Notes: generated from the sequence alone by a model not told the origin. DNA of 64,000 bases from Liolophura sinensis (GCF_032854445.1 NC_088297.1:24003127-24067126); one strand, 5' to 3'; positions 1-11,639 are shown, counted from the first letter of the stretch. Made by a program: numbers and translations.

Positions 1-335
1 GATGTTTTGCGGCGGTATCACTTTTCATCACAGAAAACAGCTCTATGAATGCACTGGTCGTGATAATGCAGTTTGCTGCAGTGACGCCATTTTAAGGCTT
101 TTCCAACAGGACAAAGCCAGGGCACGTGCTTCTATGGGCTTGCTGGCAGAGAATAATGTACCTGTTATGCCATGGCCTACCTTATTTCCCGATCGCCCAT
201 CGAGCACCTTGCGGGATTACCTGGGACGGCACATTGCCTGTCGATCCCAAATCAACAACGTTAGAGGTCTTGCGCTTGTCTTACAACGTGCGTGGCGTCG
301 GATACGACAAGCTGTTACAACATACACGGTACTGA
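1..335 (+). pseudogene. Tc1-like transposase relic (C-terminal part)
   Basis: The reading frame from base 2 resembles the catalytic C-terminal half of Tc1/mariner transposases: a GGITFHH segment, then LFQQDKAR (the block carrying the second catalytic Asp) and LLAENNVPVMPWP. The third acidic block, normally PDLNPIEHLWD, is scrambled to PDRPSSTLRDYLG, so the catalytic Glu is gone. The left end is cut by the window edge. The same relic recurs at 49110-49270 and 54440-54900 in duplicated modules, so it was inserted before the modules multiplied. It is dead and not the source of the intact element at 34.8 kb, whose sequence differs. Confidence 0.7.
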
Positions 336-419
336 TTTTGTATTTGTCTTGTGTGTTCCATTTCCCTTACATTAAAATGGTGTGCTTTCCGGTGACACTT
401 GTCATTACTAACGCATGAC

Positions 420-1600
420 TGACTCTTCTGAGTGTGAATATAATGAACACTCAATACCAAATTAGAATCGGTTTAGTGCCATTTCCTCTTTACCCCTGAT
501 GCGTTTTAAATGCGTTTTAGTAAAGACACATGTATATGAATATTGGTTATAGATTCAATTAGAGGACAGAGCCATTATCTTCACCACTCAGATTTTTCTA
601 ATATAGAAAACATTTGTCTTTATACTCTATAATAATTAAGATATAGTGTTATTCTAGTGATATTCCAGTGTTACCAGAATCTCTTTGCTTGTACAGTCCT
701 ACGAGGGATATAAACTCGCATCCGAATGAACACTCATGCGTGCGCGGACTCGCTGCCCGTAGCCAGTAAAGTCGTGTGTTCGAATGCAGCTCTCGCCATT
801 TCTAATACCATTTTAAGTCAATAGTTCTTGTCAGGTTGACTGTGCCTGGCGAACGTCAATGGTTTACACCTTACACTCCGTTTTGCCCCACCCATTAACC
901 TGCACGTTTATTCCTGGTGAGGGATCTATAGTCACCGAAGTACAGACTACAATACTGACTAATAAAAAATAAAAACACATAAAACTGACTAAATCTGACT
1001 AATATTATTTGCATTACATGCATTATATTTTCATTGGTGTCTACTAAAAAATAGGATTAAAAAACAGACATGAATCATCAAACAATAGGCCTAGTATAGT
1101 TTTAATAACGTACAGATGCGACATATCACTTTACGCCTTACACACCGTTTTGCCCCACCCATAAACCTGCACGTTTATTCCTGGTGAGGGGTCTAAAGTC
1201 GCCGAATACAGGCTACAATACCCTGAATGAAATATTCGGAATTGTATTTAGCTTATTTTTAAGCCAGGGGATTTAAGATAATTGGAGACATACCTTGGTT
1301 ATATTCAGGCTTGTATGACGTATTTGTCAGACATGGGCAATCAATGATACCCTGTATTTTCGTCTAAATTGTGTGTCAGGAGGTATGCCACATAAATGGT
1401 GATTTATCAGATAATTGATGACTTCCCTTGGTGGTGGATATCCAGAAAAAAATCCTTCCAGAAAACAAGAAACTGCGTGTTGTAGCATCGTTTCCTATAT
1501 ATGACCCATTACCATTTATACTGTGTGTATAGTATAACTTTATAGTATGTTTACCTGTGACCCATTACCGCATTTACAGTTTCGTCTCTTTATGTTTCAG
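420..1600 (+). other. Intronic spacer shared by duplicated EGF modules
   Basis: No coding exon is seen. Parts of this stretch are repeated, diverged, at 49270-50118, 54905-55978 and 61920-62887, always upstream of a type-A EGF exon. Shared landmarks are the segment near 840-930 (Cys-poor, containing a CCCCACCCAT motif) and the segment near 1300-1400. Within this copy the CCCCACCCAT-containing segment occurs twice (about 865-930 and 1135-1220), a local direct duplication. Confidence 0.6.
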
Positions 1601-1735
1601 TGTGTGATGTGACGAGTCCTACCAAATGTGGAGAGGATTGTCATTGTAATAATACCATGTCTTGTGGCTTTGATATCTGTTTGGGGAGTGGCTGTGCTCC
1701 TGGGTGGGAAGGGAGAACCTGTCAAACACGTACAG
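1601..1735 (+). CDS. EGF-like exon, type A (intact), of a scavenger-receptor-like gene
   Basis: The exon is bounded by TATGTTTCAG| and |GTAACAG and has 135 nt with phase 1 at both ends. It encodes one 8-cysteine EGF-like domain: CDVTSPTKCGEDCHC, then an ICLGSGCAPGWEGRTCQ end. Eight cysteines with a GWEGxxC end fit the MEGF10/Draper/SREC type of EGF repeat, an extracellular domain used in recognition and engulfment receptors. The start and end are set by the splice sites; there is no start codon here. Paralogous copies lie at 50.1, 56.0 and 62.9 kb, all altered. It probably splices to the giant exon at 3065, since phases match. Downstream bases 1765-1860 look like a further decayed, homologous segment. 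Confidence 0.75.
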
Positions 1736-3064
1736 GTAACAGTATTTACTCTGTCATATCGCCAGTTAGCACCACCAACTGTGGAAAAGAATATCACTGT
1801 AATAAGTCTGTAATGTTAATCGGCCAGACCTCCAAGAGCAGACAGGTGTACATGTAGTCTTACTCAACAAGAGTTCTAAAGCCAGAAAGAAGCATATTTT
1901 TTCTCGGCCAGGCTTGGAACTGCAGATAGGCGTAGTCTTTTTTAGTCGGAGTTGTGAGGATAGAGATAGGCATAGTCTTTTTGAGTTGTTATAGCAGAGA
2001 GAGGCGTCCTTAATGGTAGTTTCCAACATTATTAAAATGATCTTTAAAACCCACATTAAAACTTTGCTACTAAACTGCACTTCATTCCGTCAAAGAAGCT
2101 AAGAAATAAAATAAATGTTTTTAATTAAATTTTTAAAAATTTCTTTATACTTCTTAACTTTGCTATGGAAAGTCATAAAGACTGTAATGTTAAAAGGCTG
2201 TACATCCCCAGCTATATACAGTATTTTGAATTTAGTAAAAACCCAAAAGATTTAAATTTAAAGCAATATTTAAATATGTAAGCATTAAAAGAAGGAATAG
2301 GGACCATATTGGAGCATTTTAATTCAGTAAAAATATGTAAATGGTGAGGAAAGAAACAGTTTTAAATGATCCGTTCACTGATGCTGACCTCTTTTTAAAC
2401 CTTTCTTTGCCTTGAAGGGCTAAGTTTTGGAAACTAGAAGAAAAATATGTTCGCGACTAACATGTGTTATGTTGACACAATCCTATGACAGTCAAAGCTT
2501 TCAACATTCGTGTGTACAAAATAAATAGATCGTTTACTTCAGTGAGAAAGGTTTATTTTCAAAATCTGCCCCAGATACCTTTGTGTCAGTATACTGAATG
2601 GTATGGATCCTCACGTTGATCTTACATACGTCATGTATTTGTGAAAAATATTAATTAGATATTAATTAAGTTGATGAACACCAGCTTACGTTGTTTTGGC
2701 TCTAGTGGCAGGGTTAAATTTCCAGAGTACAGTTTTCTTTCTTTGACTCACGACCCAGTCCATTGTTATCAGTATGCTAAAAGAGTATTCCAAGCAGGCC
2801 CGGATTAAAGTCATGAGGAGACATTGTTGGTAAACCCAAAACAGGAACAGTGTCAGTATCTTGCTCTGGGCTCACATCTGGTTTTGTTCTGGTGAGTAGC
2901 GTGATTCAAATAGTGTAAAAATTAGCATTAATCCTTCTGATTTCATTGACTTTGAATGAAAGAGACATATACGTACAAAGATTTATACCCCTCCTGTTCC
3001 TGATGTGTGGTATATTGTGGGTTATAAAAGCTTCAAACTTGAATAGGTAGTGTTTTATTTTTAG
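1736..3064 (+). other. Intron between type-A and type-B EGF exons
   Basis: AT-rich, no supported exon. It is collinear with 50209-51363 and 56117-57146 and with 63026 to the window end, including a segment near 2690-3060 that precedes each type-B exon. Its 3' end is TTTTATTTTTAG. Confidence 0.6.
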
Positions 3065-5461
3065 CTGTTACAGGACCGTGTCTGGATGGTATGTACGGAT
3101 CCAAATGCCAGGAAACCTGCAACTGTTCCAACCGACAATCAACCATCTGTGACAAGACGACTGGGGCGTGTACAGGACAGTGTAACCCCGGCTATACTGG
3201 ACCAGATTGTCAACCTGATACAGTCACATGTCCAGTTGGTAGATACGGACAAACGTGTCAGGACATCTGTAACTGTCCGAACAGAGTGGCAGCCTCCTGT
3301 GACAAGACGACTGGGGCATGTACAGGACAGTGTAACCCCGGCTATACTGGACCAGACTGCCAACCTGATACAGTCACATGTCCAGTTGGTAGATACGGAC
3401 AAACGTGTCAGACCATTTGCAACTGTCCGAACAGAGTGGCAGCCTCCTGTGACAAGACGACTGGGGCATGTACAGGACAGTGTAACCCTGGCTATACTGG
3501 ACCAGATTGTCAACCTGATACAGTCACATGTCCAGTTGGTAGATACGGACAAAAATGTCAGGCTATCTGTAACTGTCAGAACAGACAATCAACCATCTGC
3601 GAGAAGACGACTGGGGCATGTACAGGACAGTGTAACCCTGGCTATACTGGACAGGACTGCCAACCTGTCCCGTGTCCTGTCGGGAAATACGGATCCACAT
3701 GTCAGAACACCTGTAACTGTCCGAACAGAGAATCAGCCATCTGTGACAAGACGACTGGGGCATGTACAGGACAGTGTAACCCCGGCTATACTGGGCCAGA
3801 CTGTCAACCTGATACAGTCACGTGTCCAGTTGGTAGATACGGACAAACGTGTGAGGACATCTGTAACTGTCAGAACAGACAATCATCCACCTGTGAAAAG
3901 ACGTCTGGGGCATGTACTGGACTCTGTAATCCCGGCTTTACAGGACCAGACTGTCAACTTGATACAGTTACGTGTTTAGCTGGTAGATACGGACAAACGT
4001 GTCAGGCTATCTGTAACTGTCAGAACAGACAATCAGTCGCCTGTGACAAGACGACTGGGGCATGTACAGGACAGTGTAGTCCCGGCTATACTGGGCCAGA
4101 CTGTCAACCTGATACAGTCACGTGTCCAGTTGGTAGATACGGACAAAAATGTCAGGCTATCTGTAACTGTCAGAACAGACAATCAACTATCTGTGACAAG
4201 ACGACTGGGGCATGTACAGGCCAGTGTAACCCCGACTATACTGGACCAGATTGTCAACCTGATACAGTCACATGTCCAGTCGGTAGATACGGACAAAAAT
4301 GTCAGGGTATCTGTAACTGTCAGAACAGACAATCAACCATCTGCGAGAGGACGACTGGGGCATGTACAGGACAGTGTAACCCCGGCTATGCTGGACCAGA
4401 TTGTCAACCTGCTACGTGTCCTGTCGGGAAATACGGATCCACATGTCAGAACACCTGTAACTGTCAGAACAGACAATTAGCCATCTGTGACAAGACGACT
4501 GGGGCGTGTACAGGACAGTGTAACCCCGGCTATACTGGACCAGACTGCCAACCTGATACAGTCACATGTCCAGTTGGTAGATACGGACAAACGTGTCAGA
4601 ACATTTGTAACTGTCCGAACAGAGTGGCAGCCTCCTGTGACAAGACGTCTGGGGCGTGTACAGGACAGTGTAGTCCTGGCTATACTGGACCAGACTGTCA
4701 ACCTGATACAGTCACGTGTCCAGTCGGTAGATACGGACAAACGTGTCAGAACATTTGTAACTGTCCGAACAGAGTGGCAGCCTCCTGTGACAAGACGTCT
4801 GGGGCATGTACAGGACAGTGTAATACCGGCTATACTGGACCAGACTGTCAACCTGATACAGTCACATGTCCAGTTGGTAGATACGGACAAACGTGTCAGA
4901 ACATTTGTAACTGTCCGAACAGAGTGGCAGCCTCCTGTGACAAGACGTCTGGGGCATGTACAGGACAGTGTAACCCCGACTATACTGGACCAGACTGTCA
5001 ACCTGATACAGTCACATGTCCAGTTGGTAGATACGGACAGACGTGTCAGAACACCCGTAACTGTCAGAACAGACAATCGTCCGCCTGTGACAAGACGTTT
5101 GGGGCATGTACAGGACAGTGTAGTCCCGGCTATACTGGACCAGACTGTCAACCTGATACAGTCACGTGTCCAGTTGGTAGATATGGACAAAAATGTCAGG
5201 CTATCTGTAACTGTCAGAACAGACAATCAACCATCTGTGACAAGACGACTGGGGCATGTACAGGACAGTGTAACCCCGGCTATACTGGACCAGACTGTCA
5301 ACCTGATACAGTCACATGTCCAGCCGGTAGATACGGACAAACGTGTCAGACCATTTGTAACTGTCCGAACAGACAATCATCCGCCTGTGACAAGACATCT
5401 GGGGCATGTACAGGACGCTGTAGCCCCGTCTTTACAGGACCAGACTGTCAGCCAATAAAAG
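3065..5461 (+). CDS. Giant type-B exon encoding 16 tandem EGF-like repeats
   Basis: A 2397-nt exon (799 codons), phase 1 at both ends, acceptor TTTTATTTTTAG| and donor AAAG|GTAAAT. It encodes 16 consecutive 8-Cys EGF-like units of about 50 residues (consensus CPVGRYGQTC, CNC, CDKTTGACTGQC, GYTGPDCQPDTVT). No stop or frameshift interrupts the array. Units 4 and 9 are 48 residues with a shortened linker, and each is followed by a CPVGKYGSTC unit; the two landmarks are 744 bp apart, showing a five-unit higher-order duplication. In unit 14 one cysteine is Arg (CGT at 5056-5058), leaving an odd number. The first unit is the most like the single-EGF type-B exons at 51364 and 57147. Likely role: extended extracellular stalk or ligand-binding region of a MEGF/SREC-like receptor. 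The open frame runs on to about 5781 past the donor, but that part is SINE and G-rich DNA and is not considered coding. Confidence 0.85.
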
Positions 5462-5549
5462 GTAAATATGAGATGGTCTATTTTGTTGGCACCTTACTCT
5501 TCGTAACCATTGAAGCCAAGTTTTCTGCGAGAGGAAAATTTTCTCTCAA

Positions 5550-5598
5550 GGGGTGGGGTGGGGGAGGGGGGTGGGGGATGGGGTGGGGGAGGGGCTCC
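5550..5598 (+). repeat. G-rich tract with G-quadruplex potential
   Basis: About 45 bases made of runs of four to six G separated by single T or AT/A bases, starting about 90 bases inside the intron after the giant EGF exon. At least eight G-runs are present on the transcribed (sense) strand, so the pre-mRNA could form a G-quadruplex near the 5' splice site. The tract is absent from the same intron of the sister modules (51.6 and 57.4 kb). Confidence 0.7.
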
Positions 5599-5845
5599 GT
5601 TGCGTTAGGGCTTGCAGGCCAGCGCGGCGCAATGACCCAGGAGCCTCTCACCAGTGCGGTTGCTATGACTGAAGTCCAGCTCATGCTGGTTTCCTCGCCA
5701 GCCGTACGTGGGAAAATCTTCAGCAACCTGTGGATAGTTGTGGGTTTCTCCTTGGCTCTGAGCAGTTTCCTCCCACCATAATGCTGACTGCCGTCATATG
5801 AGTGAAATATGTGAGGACGGTGTAAAACACCAATAAATTTAACAA
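5599..5845 (+). mobile_element. tRNA-derived SINE (family 1), head altered
   Basis: Body and tail match the other family-1 copies in the window (16.6, 19.0, 23.8, 32.4, 46.8 kb): CAGCGCGGCGCAATGACCC, then the CCACCATAATGCTG block and a CACCAATAAAT tail. The 5' tRNA-like head is replaced by the G-rich tract. The flank TGTTCACTCAA is also found beside the SINE remnants at 51.6 and 57.4 kb, so this is one insertion inherited by all three modules. Confidence 0.75.
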
Positions 5846-7319
5846 GTAAATGTTCACTCAAGCCGTGTTTCCGATGTATCAAATATGAAACATTTACGCT
5901 GTTTTACGGTTTTTCTAACAGTCGATCAAATATAATATTTGTTAAATTTTATGTATTTGTGTGTGGGTGCATGTGTGTGTCCATAATGCTTTTCTTATTA
6001 ATAACAATATTGGCCGCATTTTCTACGACAGAAATGAAATCATGTGTTTTTATTTGTACTATTTTGCTTCAAGAAGACTTTTTCGTTAGTTGTAACTCAG
6101 GCGTAAGTTGTACCAATGTTATTTACAAAGCTGATTTGATAATCCGAGTCACCATTGACACAAAACAATTGGTTTGTCGAAATGAATAATTATTATAGTT
6201 ACACAAAGCCCACATGCTAAATTTTGAGTTTTTCTTGGCGATTATGCAAAAAGCACAACTTGAACGGAAATAATTCCTTGAAATTCATAATCCTGAGATC
6301 AAGGAGGTCTCAGAAATGTTTCTGTTCCATCCAAGTGTGCAGTTTTTACAGTTGAAGTACTTTTGCGCCATTCTCAATCGCCATCTAAGTCTAATTTTCA
6401 TACCGAAAGGTGATTGATATTAAGAAGTTTAAATGCCGTCCAACTTTAGTCATGTGTGCCAGATTTGAAGAAACTCGGTTTAGTGGTTCTAGAGAAGAAG
6501 GTTCTTAAAGAGTTTTCATATATGTGATGTCATGTGACACAGGGCGACAATGTTTGAAGTGCACTGTTTCAGACCCTAGGCAATAACCGTGTAAAGTGAC
6601 GCACATACGATCAATATTTTCGTCATTAATACAGGGATGAATATATTTGAAGGGAAGTTTTAGTTGCCCTCAGTATCAATAGCTGAAATCAAATCAAACG
6701 TTACTATGGGCGGATCGATCAGTTTAACCATTGCCGTAACACTTTCAAGTCTAAAGAATGCGCTGGGAAAGCGTGGAATGTGGACGAAACAATGGTGCCT
6801 CCAGTGCGTGAAAAATTTAGCCACCGCAATCTACTTCGAAAACTTCGACAAAACGAGCCAATGGATTATTAAGACTATTTTTGTCTCTTTTACTGTAGTC
6901 TTCCGATTTGATCATTCATATAAGCAGGGTAGCTCACGGTATGGTTCAATGACCTCGAGAATGAAAGCCCTTTTTTCTTTCTTTGGGCAATGCATGGTGC
7001 TTTCTCCTCGACGTCCACGGGGAAAATGAAACATTCCACAATAATACTGAAGACATCTGCACCCGTTAAATTATATTGGTGACTCATCAGTAAAAACCTA
7101 GTGAGATTTGATTCCTTCAATAATACTGACATCAATATTTTGGGCTTCAATATCACATACAGACAGACGCTCAGTACTATTGTCAAAAATCAGAGTTGAG
7201 AAAAATACTGACGAAAATAGTTGGCGTGTGTGTTCAGCAGATTTGTTATGGTGAATTTCTCTGTAGCTGACCCACAAAACCATACTTAATAATCCTGACA
7301 ATTTCAAGAAAGGTAAGAA
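5846..7319 (+). other. Intron region collinear with sister modules; exon C missing
   Basis: Aligns by eye with 51720-52500 and 57510-58270 (for example GTGTGTCCATAATG near 5978, AAGTGTGCAGTTTTTACAG near 6332, and the GCTTAATAATCCTGA-like segment near 7280). The stretch that carries exon C in the sister modules (about 52500-53190) is absent, so this gene copy has lost exon C by deletion. Small open frames here (for example 6664-7029) have no support. Confidence 0.55.
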
Positions 7320-7665
7320 CGGAAAGATGTGATGACGGTTTGGAGAAGAGAACCTGTAAGTGACCTGCAGGTATGACTGGGAAATTGTGATGACGGTTGT
7401 GAACCTGTCCGCTATATGTACATGTAAAATTGAGGAGTTGTGATGACGAATGAGACGGGGGAACCTGTTGGACACCTAGAGGTAAGATTTACTGGCAATT
7501 TGAGTAACGATATGTGGAAGAAGAAAATATGTCAGATACGTAAAGGTAAGGTTGGGAAGCTGTGATGCAGGTGGGAGGGGAGAACCTGTTTGAAATGTAA
7601 ACGTTAGTCTGTTTAGTTGTGACGAAGTGTGTGAAGAGAGAACCTGTTTGACACCTAAACGTCTT
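7320..7665 (+). repeat. Decayed exon-C/donor minisatellite, about 6 units
   Basis: Units of roughly 50-60 bp carry TGTGATGACG, a GGGAGAACCTGT block and a CACCTA-AGGTAAG end. Each unit corresponds to the last ~43 nt of EGF exon C plus ~15 nt of the following intron, including the 5' splice site. It is the diverged counterpart of the arrays at 53.2-54.06 kb and 58.97-59.4 kb. Confidence 0.65.
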
Positions 7666-9718
7666 GAAACAGACGAAAAACACTTTACATCTTGTTTTGA
7701 CTTTTATAGTTTGAGAGACTAAAAATACCTAAGTATTTATTCGTTTCTCTGACTGATGTTATTACGAACTGTTTTATGTGTAACTCAATTAAACATTAAT
7801 GCAACGACGAGAAAAAGAGAAATTAAACCGATCCAGACCGAACAATAACATTAAAGCAGTAATTAAATGCAATGAACAAGGTTCACTCTGCAACCAATGG
7901 GTCAAACAAGATTTTGCGCCAGGGCTATTCAGACAATACAGTGCTATTCTCATATATTGTGCCCATCGCCGTTATTCGTCTATGTCATCAGTCACCATGA
8001 CTAGACAATTGAAGGTACGATCTCATACGAACATACCATAACAGAGAAACGGTTTCTTTTTAAAAATAACATGTCCACGTACCAGCTGTGCAGGTGATGA
8101 CTTTTACATACCTGTGGAGGATCGAAAAGAAAAGACACATCATGTAGCTGATTTTAACATTTACTGTTCAAAATGGCGGACACAACAATAACGCTCAGTC
8201 ATAGTATATACCCGTTCCTAGACGTTAGACACGAATTACCCCCCTTGAAACATTAACCCTGGCGTTGTAGAAAGACCAAAAAACGTAAGACCCCCCCTCC
8301 CCCAACATTGTCAACAGAAAGGCAATGGTTGATTGTCTTGTTGCCTGACAGAGGGATCAACAACGTAGTACGCAGTACAACTGGTCCAACATTAATTACA
8401 TAATACTTACTGTCTATCTAACACGTTGATGGTTCGGTTGCAACGTATTTGTACGTGATTTAGGGAAAATAATTACTTTTCTTAAGAACTTGTTTTTAAC
8501 TTTGGATACTTGTCAACGTATCAGTTTGCCTGTAAACAACTTGTATGTTGTCACACTTTGCGACTTTCTGGTGCGTGTCAGTAACGCATTTCTAATGTTG
8601 TAAAGAGCTAGTGGAACGTTTGAACTTGTCTGCATAGCTGTATCGTTCATTTCATGGGATAATCTATCTTTACGTCAAGACATAACCAAGCAATTACATA
8701 ACCTCACGACCCCAAATCACGATTACAGTGATTATGGTGTTTTACTAATAAGAAAAATAAAACAGATAGTCATGTGACACGTTAGAGTCGCCGTCTCAAC
8801 AAATACAGTAGAATGGAAACTGTTGTACTGGACTCCGTGATATCGACAAAAGACAACCAGATGACACTGAGTCCAAAACACTGTGGTAGTAGTGTGATAC
8901 AATTTCAGCTATCGTGTACCTGTAGCGGGTATCTAGCTCAGGGGCCATAACTCCGTGAGGCAATATCCTACAATAAAACATCATATTGGATACGAAATCG
9001 GATACAACAAATGTTTTAGCTGACGTCTAGGGAAGAGTCCGGTGACGGAACTGTGGAATACTCCAGACAATTGGCCTAAATAAATGACATAAGTGAATTC
9101 TGAATAGTTATTTTTTTCCATGCGAGATTTTGTTTACACCCGAGAGCAGACAATACACAGAAGGACCAGTCATTTGATTGGGAAACCAATCAGAGTTCAG
9201 AGATGTCATGTATATGTTGTTGTTGTTGTATGCGGAACGTTTGACAGATCCTTACAAGATTTGTATGTATCGCGAGACAACACAGTGTGCTAAGAAATAG
9301 AATTTTTTCCCACGTTAATCAGAGAGTATTTTAAGTGAAACATAAGATGTCCATGTTGTAAAGCGTTTGTCTACTTCTCTGCCAGGATCATATCTAGAAA
9401 CAAAAATTAATGTTTTGATCCCAAATTTTAAAGGTGACTTTGTGTCAGTGCACAAAGAAATCTTATGAAACGCAACTTAAAATGACGCTCTTTTTTTAGG
9501 CCTTTTGAATAAATGTGATTGAAAGCAATCGTTCAAAAAACTTAACTTTGTATAGGTAAACCACCGTAATTTACTTGTTAGTTTCAATACATCTTGATTG
9601 GTTTGGGCTCCCCAACTTTTTGCCAAACTAAAATGGCTCTAGATATGGCTCTGATTGCTATTTCCGGATCTGCGCACTTTGCTATGTCCTTATCTTTACA
9701 GAATGCTCTCATTTTCAG
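7666..9718. other. Intronic or intergenic DNA without supported features
   Basis: About 2 kb with no convincing exon, RNA gene or repeat. Open frames at 7799-8041 and on the minus strand near 8.8 kb are short and show no domain-like composition. Probably intron between the ectodomain exons and the candidate transmembrane exon. Confidence 0.45.
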
Positions 9719-9834
9719 GGGCTGAATTACCTGTCAATGCCGGCGGTTCTACGGGACTTCTGACCGCTGTCATTGTTCTGTCAATTCTCTGTGTGATTTT
9801 ACTGATATGCTTCATTGTGTCGTCCCTAAAATAG
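9719..9834 (+). CDS. Candidate transmembrane exon, ends at an in-frame stop
   Basis: After an acceptor CTCATTTTCAG| in phase 1 (matching the donor phase of the EGF exons) the frame reads AELPVNAGGSTG and then a strongly hydrophobic stretch of about 22 residues (LLTAVIVLSILCVILLICF, then IVSSLK), a typical single-pass transmembrane helix. A TAG follows at 9832-9834. Beyond the stop the same frame looks protein-like and basic (KTLRSRLREEIQAGYVTYK) up to AAG|GTTATT near 9891, as expected for a juxtamembrane segment. So either the receptor ends with almost no tail, or the stop is a disabling mutation. A second possible acceptor (TTTACAG at 9695-9701) would not keep phase. Confidence 0.55.
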
Positions 9835-9891
9835 AAAACGCTTCGCAGTCGACTCAGAGAAGAGATACAAGCTGGATACGTCACCTACAAG

Positions 9892-10789
9892 GTTATTATT
9901 TTTTGCTGTTGCAAATTTTATTATTTGTTTTTCTGTTATTTTCTTTTCATTATCGCTAAAAACGGTGAATAATTTTTCGAAATGTTATTCGACACAAATT
10001 TCGATGGACAATGTGCATTCGTATTCGGACTAGGCCTAGTTCTTTTCCATCCGGTGGACAACATTTGATATGGCTGCTTTAGCGAGTACAGGTGTACAGG
10101 TGTACACACACATTGTGTATAATCGACTGGACGTGACCACCAAAACTTTCCAAGTTGATGTCAGCTGTCGTCTGTACGTGGTGTTCTTAGACGTACGCTG
10201 TGCACGTGGTGTAATCAATTTACTGTACGTTTCCATGTACGCCTTTGAACTGTGTGTCCTTGTGCAACGTCAGTTTTTCGTTCGTACATTGCTATATAGA
10301 AAGCATGTACATTTTGATACATATATCAGACCATTGGTGCAAGACGTGCGGTCTGCGACAAATTATCTGTAACATCTCACCGAGAGCCCCGTGAACGGGT
10401 TTTTGCCACCAGTATCCGGAGACCAACGAAACGGAAGAATTTTGGAAATTAACTGTTGCAAAAATGGGATAACAACAGGCAATCGTCTTAACCACGCAGA
10501 TTCTTCCCGGTGCCAAATCAACCAGTAATTCACCAGTGTCCACTGTTAGAAGGACTGGGTCAAAAGCATTGTCATAATCTACCAAATATTTCTGTTTACA
10601 AACGTGACCGATCAGAACAAGGTTTTAGCTGATTTCTCACTTACAGCTGTTTGGTTATCCGTTATGGTTCATTTTGAGTAAAAGAATCTTCTTCACACTG
10701 ATTGTGAAAAATGTTTTATCCGGGTGAACAGAAACGGTGGTCAGACACTACATTACAGCACTTTTGCCGGCTGACAGCAAATAACTTTG
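9892..10789. other. No supported gene
   Basis: Likely intron. The open frames at 10070-10372 (+) and 10292-10585 (-) show no recognisable domain. Confidence 0.4.
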
Positions 10790-11135
10790 AGACCGCTTCA
10801 GTGGTCTAATGGTTAGAGCGTCTGCCTCGAAGTCGGGTGATACTGGTACTTGCTGCTATTCGGTTTGCTGCTCAGCATTGAAATGTTGGAGCACGGAGAT
10901 AGGAACGGTTGTCCCTGCGTCGGTATAATGAGACTGGATGGGGTGTCATGCCTGGTGTATTTGGCATGATGCTTCAGTGACGGCAACACTGTGGCGGCAT
11001 GGATTCGCCCTGCCCCAAGGAGACAGTATATTTCCTAAATACACAGTATATGTACACACACCTAATGACTCCTCGTCGCCATAAGTGAAAAATTGTTAAG
11101 TACGATGTCAAACCCCAAGCATTCAGTCATTCAAT
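10790..11135 (+). mobile_element. tRNA-derived SINE (family 3), full length with target duplications
   Basis: The head has pol III box-A-like CAGTGGTCTAATGGTTAG, followed by a body containing TATAATGAGACTGGATGGGG and GGCATGATGCTTCAGTG, and an AAACCCCAAGCATTCAGTCA tail. It is flanked by a perfect 12-bp direct repeat, CAAATAACTTTG, at 10778-10789 and 11136-11147, a target-site duplication. Related fragments lie at 32215-32320 and 43110-43310. The family resembles SINEs widespread in molluscs (RUDI/V-SINE type, from memory). Confidence 0.85.
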
Positions 11136-11329
11136 CAAATAACTTTGTCAGACTGACCACAAGTAACTTTGTCTTTATTTCTCGTAAATGTGTTCGTTTA
11201 GCGTCACGTGGGTGATCATTCCCTTCTCCCAATCGAAAAATATTTATGATATTCATCCTTTACTCTGCAATATCCTGTCAACTACACTACTTTAACGGCT
11301 ACTAAGTAGGTATAAGTCGCTTGCACTGC

Positions 11330-11419
11330 CTGTCTTTCTGTGTGTCTGTCTGACTGATTTTCTGTCTGGAAGTTTATCCGTCTGTCTGTCAGTCTGTCTG
11401 TCTGTCTACCTGTCTATCA

Positions 11420-11451
<32 letters not shown>

Positions 11452-11580
11452 ACCTGTCTATCAGTTTGTCTGTCTGTCTGTCTGCCTGTATGTCTCTCTG
11501 TCTGCCTGTCTGTTTACCTGTCTATCAGTTTGTCTGTCTGTCTGTCTGCCTGTATGTCTCCCTATCTGCCTGTCTGTTGG
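11330..11580 (+). repeat. (TGTC)n microsatellite with longer internal period
   Basis: Imperfect TGTC/TGTC-rich tract. The interruption CTACCTGTCTATCAGTTTG recurs at about 11405, 11450 and 11515, so the tetranucleotide tract itself has been duplicated in blocks of roughly 50-65 bp. The open frame across it (11466-11666) is a repeat artefact. Confidence 0.85.
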
Positions 11581-11639
11581 TCAATTGGTTAAATTTTACT
11601 AGGTCACATTTTATATCGTCTAACACGGACAATTTTTTT

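Noticed and set aside
3139-5226. Long minus-strand and alternate-frame ORFs over the EGF array (for example 3086-3979 +, 4477-5226 -)
   Set aside because: They are frame shadows of a 150-bp in-frame repeat; lack of stops in one unit repeats in all units.
5462-5781. Continuation of the EGF open frame past the donor
   Set aside because: It runs through a G-rich tract and SINE; the donor G|GTAAAT matches the sister exons.
10790-10850. tRNA gene
   Set aside because: Box-A-like sequence is followed by SINE body and flanked by target duplications; no complete cloverleaf was found.
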